DNA of 7,488 bases, taken from assembly GCA_047920935.1 (NCBI GenBank), contig JBLRXD010000227.1, forward strand, positions 1 through 7,488, in the 5' to 3' direction. The notes below the pieces were generated by a model. It did not search any database. It was not told the DNA's origin and saw only the letters and a list, made by a program, of their open reading frames with translations. The DNA is from UBA7803 sp047920935. Lineage in GTDB: Bacteria > Pseudomonadota > Gammaproteobacteria > Pseudomonadales > Azotimanducaceae. Shown in pieces: positions 1 to 4,832 of this stretch. Position numbers and translations under genes: made by a program. Within the stretch, counting starts at the first letter, position 1. Each line of letters opens with the position of its first letter.

Positions 1-758
1 GCGAAGCCCGCGGCGCCGGGTTGGTCGGCCAGCGGAAGCTCGTCAGCCGTAGGCCGCGAGCGGCTGGCCAGCAGCCGCAGACGGGCCTGGAGTTCGTCGG
101 CTGGATGGGCTTCCAGGTGGAAGCCCATGCGCGCGTGCTGGGCGCCGCAGAACTCCGAGCACTGCCCGCGGTAGATCCCGGGCGCATCGGCCTGCAGCAT
201 GATGCGGTTGCGGTGGCCGGGAACCGCGTCGATTTTGCCGCCCAACTGCGGCACCCAGAAGCTGTGGATGACGTCGGCGGCGGTGACGACGAACAGCAGC
301 GGGCGGCCCACGGGCACGTGGATCTCGTTGGCGTCGATCAATTCCATGCCGTCGACGTCCGGGTAGACTACTTCCCACCACCACTGATGAGCGGTGATCT
401 CCACCCGAAACGGCGGCTCGCCGTCGTCGGGCACCAGCCGAAAGCCGGGGCCGAAGCCGTAGATCATCAGCGCGATCACCACCGTGCTCGGAAGCACCAG
501 CCCTCCCAGCACGATGAAGCGGCGTCCGCTTCCCGGGACGTGGTGGCCCCGGGGCCGCAGGGTCACGTACAGCCCCAGCAGGATCATCCCCGCGGTGATC
601 ACCAGGCTGCTCCAGAACATCACCCACCACAGTTGGGCGATGAAACCTGCGGCCGGTCCCGCGGGATCCAAGGTAGAAAGCGGCTGGTCGAAGCGGCAGC
701 CGCTGCTCAGCGCCACGGTCGCTGCAACCAGGACGCTGGCCGCAACCCGGATCGGCAC
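1..758 (-). CDS. coxB: Cytochrome c oxidase subunit II, 3' end beyond the window
   Basis: Subunit II of a heme-copper oxidase takes electrons from cytochrome c through its periplasmic CuA centre and passes them to subunit I. The 252 visible residues show a hydrophobic leader ending in LSSGC (Cys21), a possible lipoprotein cleavage site, although Ser at -3 is off consensus. Two membrane helices follow at about residues 36-58 and 72-92, then the cupredoxin domain opening with ITAHQWWWEVVYP. All CuA ligands are present: His165, Cys200, Glu202, Cys204, His208 and Met211, in GQCSEFCGAQHARM. No stop occurs before the window edge. The sequence passes the CuA motif through a linker ending in PGAAGFA, the place where related subunits carry a fused cytochrome c domain; that fusion is inferred, not seen. 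The start is uncertain. GTG at 758 fits the signal sequence best, with GGAG 13 bases upstream. Family assignment is secure. Confidence 0.93.
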   Translation of the reverse strand, partial: MPIRVAASVLVAATVALSSGCRFDQPLSTLDPAGPAAGFIAQLWWVMFWSSLVITAGMILLGLYVTLRPRGHHVPGSGRRFIVLGGLVLPSTVVIALMIYGFGPGFRLVPDDGEPPFRVEITAHQWWWEVVYPDVDGMELIDANEIHVPVGRPLLFVVTAADVIHSFWVPQLGGKIDAVPGHRNRIMLQADAPGIYRGQCSEFCGAQHARMGFHLEAHPADELQARLRLLASRSRPTADELPLADQPGAAGF

Positions 759-801
759 CCTGGCCGTGCCGCTCCACCCATCAACCTGGAATGCACTGCC
801 G

Positions 802-1281
802 ATGAGACGTTCTCCCGACCCTCCCGACACAGGCGCACCGTCGGTGGTGGCCGTTGCCGGCCATCCCATCCACCCGATGACGGTCACCTTTCCCATCGCC
901 TTTCTCACCACGGCCCTGGCCAGCGATCTGGCGTATGTGCTGCTGGCGGATCCCTTCTGGGCGCGCATGTCGCTGTGGCTGCTCGGCATCGGCACCTTCG
1001 CCGGCATCGGCGCCGGCATCGCCGGCGCCGTGGAGTTACTGGCGGTGCGCGGCATCAGACGCCGGGCGGCGGCCTGGAGCCATTTCGTCACCGCCGTCAT
1101 GCTGCTCTCCGTCGGGTTTGCCAACTGGGTGCTGCGGCTGGGCGATGCCGAAGCGGCGTTGCTGCCGTGGGGCCTGTATCTGTCTGCGCTGGGGGCGCTG
1201 CTGGTGGGGCTGGCCGGTTGGCTCGGAGGCAAGCTGGTGTTCGATCACCGGATCGGAGTCGCGCGGGAAGGGGGCGACTGA
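802..1281 (+). CDS. DUF2231-type small integral membrane protein
   Basis: This 159-residue protein has about four membrane helices, at roughly residues 26-49, 55-82, 92-112 and 121-146. The diagnostic feature is the HPIHPMTVTFPIAF motif at residues 21-34, typical of the DUF2231 (COG4244) family. The function of that family is unknown; the two histidines at the first helix could bind metal or heme, which is only inference. ATG at 802 was chosen because it places the HPIHP motif near the N-terminus as in relatives, with a weak CTGGA 11 bases upstream. An in-frame open stretch continues to 484 but is antisense to coxB and is not credible protein. The gene is divergent from coxB, leaving about 43 bases between the two starts, so their promoters must overlap or lie inside coding sequence. 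This arrangement fits an accessory role with the oxidase, but nothing in the sequence proves it. Confidence 0.82.
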   Translation: MRRSPDPPDTGAPSVVAVAGHPIHPMTVTFPIAFLTTALASDLAYVLLADPFWARMSLWLLGIGTFAGIGAGIAGAVELLAVRGIRRRAAAWSHFVTAVMLLSVGFANWVLRLGDAEAALLPWGLYLSALGALLVGLAGWLGGKLVFDHRIGVAREGGD

Positions 1282-1284
1282 TGC

Positions 1285-1707
1285 TCACAGGGGCTTCGCG
1301 AGAACCAGCCACAGCACCGGGGGAATGAGCGCCGCGGGCACCAGCATCAGCGACAACAGGGTCAGCGGCCGGTAGCCCTGCTCCTCACGCAGTTGAAACA
1401 ACACATGCCCGCACAGCGCGTGGTAGGCCGCCATCATGCCCACCAGGGTGAGTTTCACCGGCAGCCAGCCGCCGCTGATGTCTGCCAGCCACACCAGCGC
1501 CGACCCCGAGATCACGGCGATGATGGCGGCGGGAGAGGTGACGCCGAGGTACGAGACCCGGGTGATGGCACGCAACCGATAGAACGGCTGCGGCTCGTGC
1601 TTGCGGCAATGGCTGGCGAACAGTCCCGGCAGGTAGAACAGGCCGGCGCACCAGATGACCAACGCGCTGATGTGTATGCCCTTGACCCAGGCAAGGGTCA
1701 GGTCCAT
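1285..1707 (-). CDS. HemJ/CopD-like four-helix membrane protein
   Basis: This 140-residue protein has four predicted membrane helices at about residues 8-30, 52-74, 82-105 and 115-137. It resembles HemJ (UPF0093), which oxidises protoporphyrinogen IX to protoporphyrin IX in heme synthesis. The N-terminal WVKGIHISALVIW followed by AGLFYLPGLF matches the HemJ opening, with His12 at the conserved heme-ligand position. Residues 81-96 (WLPVKLTLVGMMAAYH) match the third-helix pattern, with Lys85 at the conserved lysine. One departure is LPGLF, where HemJ proteins usually have LPRLF. It may therefore be a HemJ paralogue or a CopD-type protein. ATG at 1707 follows AAGGGG in the minus-strand direction. 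It starts 86 bases after the antiporter stop on the same strand, so the two may be co-transcribed. Its stop lies 3 bases from the stop of the convergent DUF2231 gene. A heme-related role beside oxidase genes is reasonable but inferred. Confidence 0.75.
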   Translation of the reverse strand: MDLTLAWVKGIHISALVIWCAGLFYLPGLFASHCRKHEPQPFYRLRAITRVSYLGVTSPAAIIAVISGSALVWLADISGGWLPVKLTLVGMMAAYHALCGHVLFQLREEQGYRPLTLLSLMLVPAALIPPVLWLVLAKPL

Positions 1708-1751
1708 GGCTTGCCCCTTCGTTGCCGCCCATTGTGTCTACCGTTGGAGGC

Positions 1752-1765
1752 GCGGCTGATGCCGC
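1752..1765 (-). other. Small perfect hairpin between antiporter and HemJ-like gene
   Basis: A GCGGC/GCCGC stem of 5 bp closes a 4-base loop about 30 bases past the antiporter stop on the minus strand. No T-run follows, so it is at best a weak pause or RNA-processing site rather than an intrinsic terminator. The rest of the 1708-1793 gap shows only the AAGGGG ribosome binding site of the HemJ-like gene. Confidence 0.2.
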
Positions 1766-1793
1766 TCAGTCAGATAAGCAAGTATCGAGCCAG

Positions 1794-3512
1794 CTACGGC
1801 GCGAGTTCTTTCTGGCCTTCCGGGTCGGCGATGGCGGCGAGCCTGGGCGTCGCGCTGGTGGCGACGAGCCGGGCCGCCTCTACGGCCGCATCGCGAAACG
1901 GCATCAGCACCAGGTCGGCGCCGGCGGCCTGAAGCGACGCGGCATGCGCTTCATCGTGGGTGGATACAGCGATGCGTCCGGTAAAGCCCAACTCGTCCAG
2001 GCCCTGGATCAGCGAATGCCGAGGGTCCTGATGAGTAATGCCGGTCTCGTGCTCGGGAACGGCCAGTACCACCCAGCGGACGCCGTCCAACGGCAGGTGG
2101 GCGAGGATCTCCGGGTCGGTGGCATCGCCGAAGGCGACGTCGAAGCCGCGGCCGCGGGCGTAGCGAACGGCGCCCGGGTTGAAGTCCACGCCGAGGATGC
2201 GCAAGCCGGCGCGTCGCAGCTCCTCGGCCATGGCCAGGCCGTAGCGGCCGAGGCCGAACACCACGACGTCGTGCGGGGTGCTCGGAGGGGTAATGCCTTC
2301 GGCTTCCCGATAGGGATGGCTACGCTCGAACAGGCCCAGCGCGGGCCCCAGCCGGGCGTAGAGTTCGTGAGAGTAGGTGATCATGTAGGTGGACGCGGCG
2401 ATGGTGATCAGGCCGACCAGGGTGACCAGCCCCAGCGCCTGATCGGTGACGTGCCCCAGGGCGACGCCCATGGCCATGAAGATGAGTGAGAACTCGCTGA
2501 TCTGAGCAACGGTGAGGCCGGCAAGAAACCCGGTGCGACGCGAGTACCCCATGAGGCCCATGATGGCCAGCACGATCAACGGGTTGCCGATGAGCACGAA
2601 CAGCGACAACACCAGCGCCGGATAAACGCTGGCGCCGAGGATGGTCATATCCAGGGAAGTGCCCAGCGCGATGAAGAAGAACAACAGCAGGAAGTCGCGC
2701 AGCGGCGCCAGCCGGGCGGCGATGGCCTCGCGGAACGGCGTCGACGCCAGTGAAACCCCCGCCAGCAGACCGCCGAGCTCCTTGCCGAAGCCGAAGTAGT
2801 GTCCCAGGGCCGCCAGCAATGCCGCCCAGCCGATGGCGAACGAGACCAGCAGTTCCGGCGACGTCGACAGGCGTTCCACCAGCGGGTTGGCGGCATAGCG
2901 GATGAACAGAGCGACGCCACCGAGCATCAGGGCCCCGTAGCCGAATACCCGCAGCACGTCGGTCAGCGCATCGTCGGTGGCGGCGCCCACCCCGATCGCG
3001 GAAAGGGCGATCATGGCGATGACCACCACCAGATCCTGGACGATCAGAAACCCCACCGCGATGCGGCCGTGCAGGGAGTCGATCTCGCGTTTGTCCGACA
3101 GCAGCTTGATGATGATGATGGTGGACGAGAACGTCAGCGCCACCGCCACATAGACGCTGGTGATGACGTCGAGCCCCAGCGCCAGGCCGAGCAGGAAGCC
3201 GAACAGGCTGGTGAACGCCACCTGACCGAGGCCGGTCAGCAGCGCAACGCTGCCCAGGGTGCGAACCAGCTTGAGGTCCAGCTTCAGCCCCACCAGGAAC
3301 AACAGCAGGGCGATGCCCAGAGCCGCCAGCAACTCTATCTGGTCTTCGGAGTGGACGATGCCGAAGGCGGACGGGCCGGCGAGGATGCCGGCGGCGATGA
3401 AGCTGACGATCAGCGGTTGGCGCAGCAGCAGACCGACGAAACCGATGGCCGCCGCCAGGACCAGCAGGGCGGCGATCTCGTAGAAAACGTAACTTTCGAT
3501 GAGTTCGGTCAT
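1794..3512 (-). CDS. CPA2-family (KefB/KefC-type) cation:proton antiporter with TrkA-N domain
   Basis: This 572-residue inner-membrane protein exchanges a monovalent cation (K+ or Na+) for protons; the ion cannot be told from sequence. Residues 1-385 form the Na+/H+ exchanger domain with about 12 helices. It carries the family signature FLVGLKLDL (72-80), a GFLIVQD segment (154-160) whose Asp160 fits the conserved transport aspartate, and an AQISEFSLIF helix (336-345). Residues 414-550 form a Rossmann RCK/TrkA-N domain that binds nucleotide. It opens VVVFGLGRYG with the GxGxxG glycines at 420-425 and acidic Asp443 at the end of strand 2, which suggests gating by NAD(H) or a similar nucleotide. 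No TrkA-C domain follows, so it is shorter than many KefB proteins. ATG at 3512 gives a normal N-terminus, but no good Shine-Dalgarno precedes it. It is divergent from the SDR gene and upstream of the HemJ-like gene on the same strand. Likely roles are pH and cation homeostasis. Confidence 0.92.
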   Translation of the reverse strand: MTELIESYVFYEIAALLVLAAAIGFVGLLLRQPLIVSFIAAGILAGPSAFGIVHSEDQIELLAALGIALLLFLVGLKLDLKLVRTLGSVALLTGLGQVAFTSLFGFLLGLALGLDVITSVYVAVALTFSSTIIIIKLLSDKREIDSLHGRIAVGFLIVQDLVVVIAMIALSAIGVGAATDDALTDVLRVFGYGALMLGGVALFIRYAANPLVERLSTSPELLVSFAIGWAALLAALGHYFGFGKELGGLLAGVSLASTPFREAIAARLAPLRDFLLLFFFIALGTSLDMTILGASVYPALVLSLFVLIGNPLIVLAIMGLMGYSRRTGFLAGLTVAQISEFSLIFMAMGVALGHVTDQALGLVTLVGLITIAASTYMITYSHELYARLGPALGLFERSHPYREAEGITPPSTPHDVVVFGLGRYGLAMAEELRRAGLRILGVDFNPGAVRYARGRGFDVAFGDATDPEILAHLPLDGVRWVVLAVPEHETGITHQDPRHSLIQGLDELGFTGRIAVSTHDEAHAASLQAAGADLVLMPFRDAAVEAARLVATSATPRLAAIADPEGQKELAP

Positions 3513-3603
3513 GGCGCTGCAAGGTGGCTCGCGGATCAGCTTTTGTCAATGAAGCGCAGGCTGCCGCTGATCGATGATGGCAGTGGTAATGCCAATGGGT
3601 TGC

Positions 3604-3609
3604 AGGAGG
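3604..3609 (+). promoter_or_regulatory. Ribosome binding site deciding the SDR start
   Basis: A perfect AGGAGG lies 6 bases upstream of the GTG at 3616. Upstream in-frame ATGs at 3574, 3577 and 3592 have no such site and would add residues before the Rossmann fold that SDRs lack. GTG at 3616 is therefore preferred. Confidence 0.85.
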
Positions 3610-3615
3610 CAGGTC

Positions 3616-4371
3616 GTGTTCAACGAAGACAGTACCGCGCTGGTCACCGGCGCGGCCACGGGAATCGGGCTCGCGACCGCGCTGGCCTTCGCCCGTGCCG
3701 GCTGCCACCTGGTGGTGGCCGATCGCGATGCGCAGCGCGGCCAGGCGGCGGCAGAGCAGGTGGAGGCGCTGGGGCGGCGCGCCCTGTTCGTGCAGGCCGA
3801 TGTGGCCGATGCGGATCAGGTCGCCAACCTGCACCGGCGCGCCATGGAAACCTTCGGCCGGCTTGACGCAGCCTGCAACAATGCCGGCATCGAGGGCGAG
3901 CAGGCGCCCACGGCGGAATGCTCGCTGGAGAATTTCGATCGGGTCATCGGCGTCAATCTCCGCGGGTTGTTCCTGTGTCTGCGGGAGCAACTGCGGATCA
4001 TGAGCCGGCAGCGCGCCGGGGCCGTGGTGAACGTCGCTTCCGTGGCCGGGCTGGTGGGCTTCCCCGGGCTGCCCGCGTACTGCGCGTCCAAGGGTGGGGT
4101 CGTGCAGCTGACCCGCACGGCGGCGGTGGAGTACGCGGATCAGGGCATCCGCATCAACGCCGTCTGCCCCGGCGCCATCAAGACCGAGATGATCGACCGG
4201 ATCACCCATGAGGATCCGGCGACCGTGCAGCAGTTTGCGCAACTGCATCCCATGAACCGCATGGGCACCAGCGAAGAGGTAGCCGACAGTATCGTCTGGT
4301 TGTGCTCGCCCGGCGCCGGCTTCGTCACCGGGCAGGCGCTGGCGGTGGATGGCGGCATGGTGGCGCGCTGA
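3616..4371 (+). CDS. Classical short-chain dehydrogenase/reductase (SDR)
   Basis: A cytosolic NAD(P)-dependent oxidoreductase of 251 residues, exactly the usual classical SDR length with the GTG start at 3616. Visible motifs are the cofactor-binding TGAATGIG at 11-18, NNAG at 88-91, catalytic Asn114, Ser142, Tyr155 and Lys159 (YCASK), and NAVCPGAIKTEM at 181-192 after the active site. The C-terminus has VTGQALAVDGG. Asp36 at the end of the second strand (VVADRD) argues for NAD(H) over NADP(H), though Arg37 leaves some doubt. It resembles the large group of glucose-1-dehydrogenase, cyclopentanol-dehydrogenase and 3-oxoacyl-ACP-reductase-like SDRs; the substrate cannot be assigned. It is divergent from the antiporter across about 103 bases and is followed after 152 bases by a small gene with its own apparent promoter. 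There is no clear link to respiration. Confidence 0.95.
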   Translation: MFNEDSTALVTGAATGIGLATALAFARAGCHLVVADRDAQRGQAAAEQVEALGRRALFVQADVADADQVANLHRRAMETFGRLDAACNNAGIEGEQAPTAECSLENFDRVIGVNLRGLFLCLREQLRIMSRQRAGAVVNVASVAGLVGFPGLPAYCASKGGVVQLTRTAAVEYADQGIRINAVCPGAIKTEMIDRITHEDPATVQQFAQLHPMNRMGTSEEVADSIVWLCSPGAGFVTGQALAVDGGMVAR

Positions 4372-4433
4372 TCGCCGCCGCCCCCGCCTGGCACGAGCTT
4401 TGCTCCACATGGCGACCGTTCGGGGGCCGCGTG

Positions 4434-4439
4434 TATACT
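4434..4439 (+). promoter_or_regulatory. Probable sigma70-type -10 element for the 54-residue protein
   Basis: TATACT matches the -10 consensus at five of six positions and stands out in very GC-rich sequence. No convincing -35 lies 16-18 bases upstream (GGCGAC at 17). Transcription from here would give an untranslated leader of roughly 75-80 bases before the TTG at 4524. It could also supply transcripts that read through into coxA. Confidence 0.45.
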
Positions 4440-4523
4440 GGGGCGCTTCATTACCAGCAGCTCTCGAGATGTGGTCCGCGGCCGCCGTGTCTTCAGTGCC
4501 GCTTCAGTCAGAGGACCAAGCAT

Positions 4524-4688
4524 TTGCGAAAGACCAACTATTCGTTCGAGAAGCGTCAGCGCGACCTGGCCAAGGTGAAAAAGCGCGAGGCCAAGCAGCA
4601 GCGCAAGCAGGAGCAGAAAGACCAGCCCGGCGACGAAGCCGCCGGTGGTCCGACGGGCGGTGCCGTGCCCCCGCCCGAGAGCGACTGA
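4524..4688 (+). CDS. Small basic protein of 54 residues, RKTNYSFEKRQR type
   Basis: Starting at TTG 4524, 8 bases after AGAGGA, this reads MRKTNYSFEKRQRDLAKVKK and continues to a PPPESD tail. Residues 2-32 contain 13 Lys/Arg and would form a long, highly charged amphipathic helix. Residues 34-54 are rich in Gly, Pro, Asp and Glu and probably disordered. There is no signal peptide or membrane segment. Short proteins opening RKTNYSFEKRQ are, from memory, widespread uncharacterised proteins in proteobacteria; the function is unknown. The basic helix would suit RNA or ribosome binding, which is inference only. No ATG lies at a suitable place, and the family-like start at TTG supports that unusual codon. 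It sits 144 bases upstream of coxA on the same strand and has a TATACT element upstream. Confidence 0.72.
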   Translation: MRKTNYSFEKRQRDLAKVKKREAKQQRKQEQKDQPGDEAAGGPTGGAVPPPESD

Positions 4689-4703
4689 GCCCAAGCCGCC
4701 GCG

Positions 4704-4726
4704 GCTGCCGCTGCCTTGGCGGCAGT
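4704..4726 (+). terminator. Weak hairpin after the 54-residue protein
   Basis: GCTGCCG (4704-4710) pairs with CGGCAGT (4720-4726), giving 7 bp including one G-T wobble around a 9-base loop, 15 bases after the stop codon. The following bases (AACACTTTCTCC) are only modestly T-rich. It may act as a poor terminator or 3'-end stabiliser; some read-through into coxA is likely. Confidence 0.3.
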
Positions 4727-4734
4727 AACACTTT

Positions 4735-4829
4735 CTCCTCCGCGAGTTCCTCCTGTTGGCATGGAACCGGCATGAACGCCGGGGTCCGAAGCGATCTCCT
4801 GCTTTCGGACCAGCCGTTTTCAGGAGGAA
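4735..4829 (+). promoter_or_regulatory. Candidate structured RNA leader controlling coxA translation
   Basis: The coxA ribosome binding site AGGAGG (4822-4827) lies 5 bases before the ATG. Upstream, TTCCTCCTG (4747-4755) is the perfect reverse complement of CAGGAGGAA (4821-4829), a 9-bp pairing that would hide the site. Between them are two tandem hairpins. The first is CCGGC/GCCGG (4767-4771 with 4778-4782, 6-base loop). The second is GGTCCGAAGC (4783-4792) with GCTTTCGGACC (4801-4811), 10 bp with one bulged T and an 8-base loop. The second loop contains CTCCT (4796-4800), which can also pair with AGGAG. TCCTCC at 4736-4741 is a third anti-Shine-Dalgarno copy with 6 bp of complementarity. 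These pairings are seen in the sequence; a regulatory role is inference. The second hairpin followed by TTTT (4817-4820) could alternatively terminate transcription. No promoter is evident inside the gap. Confidence 0.4.
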
Positions 4830-4832
4830 GTC

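Noticed and set aside
21..1328. Long plus-strand open frame of 435 codons
   Set aside because: It is antisense to coxB, whose reverse frame gives an unmistakable CuA domain; the plus-strand translation is Arg/His/Gln-rich low-complexity typical of GC-rich shadow frames.
3544..3549. Perfect TTGACA (minus strand) upstream of the antiporter
   Set aside because: At 16-18 base spacing the -10 positions read CCACCT, CACCTT or ACCTTG, which do not resemble TATAAT; not called as a promoter.
2320..4410. Minus-strand open frame of 696 codons
   Set aside because: It overlaps the antiporter and is antisense to the SDR gene; composition is Arg/Gly/His-rich with no recognisable motif.
4380..4427. GCCCCCG/CGGGGGC pairing after the SDR gene
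   Set aside because: Seven bp but with a 34-base loop and no T-run; not a believable terminator.
4462..4469. TCTCGAGA palindrome downstream of the TATACT element
   Set aside because: An 8-base palindrome with only scattered outer symmetry; too short to call an operator.
4761..4775. Four-codon leader peptide (Met-Glu-Pro-Ala) before coxA
   Set aside because: No ribosome binding site and no repeated amino acid suggesting attenuation; short ATG-stop pairs arise by chance.
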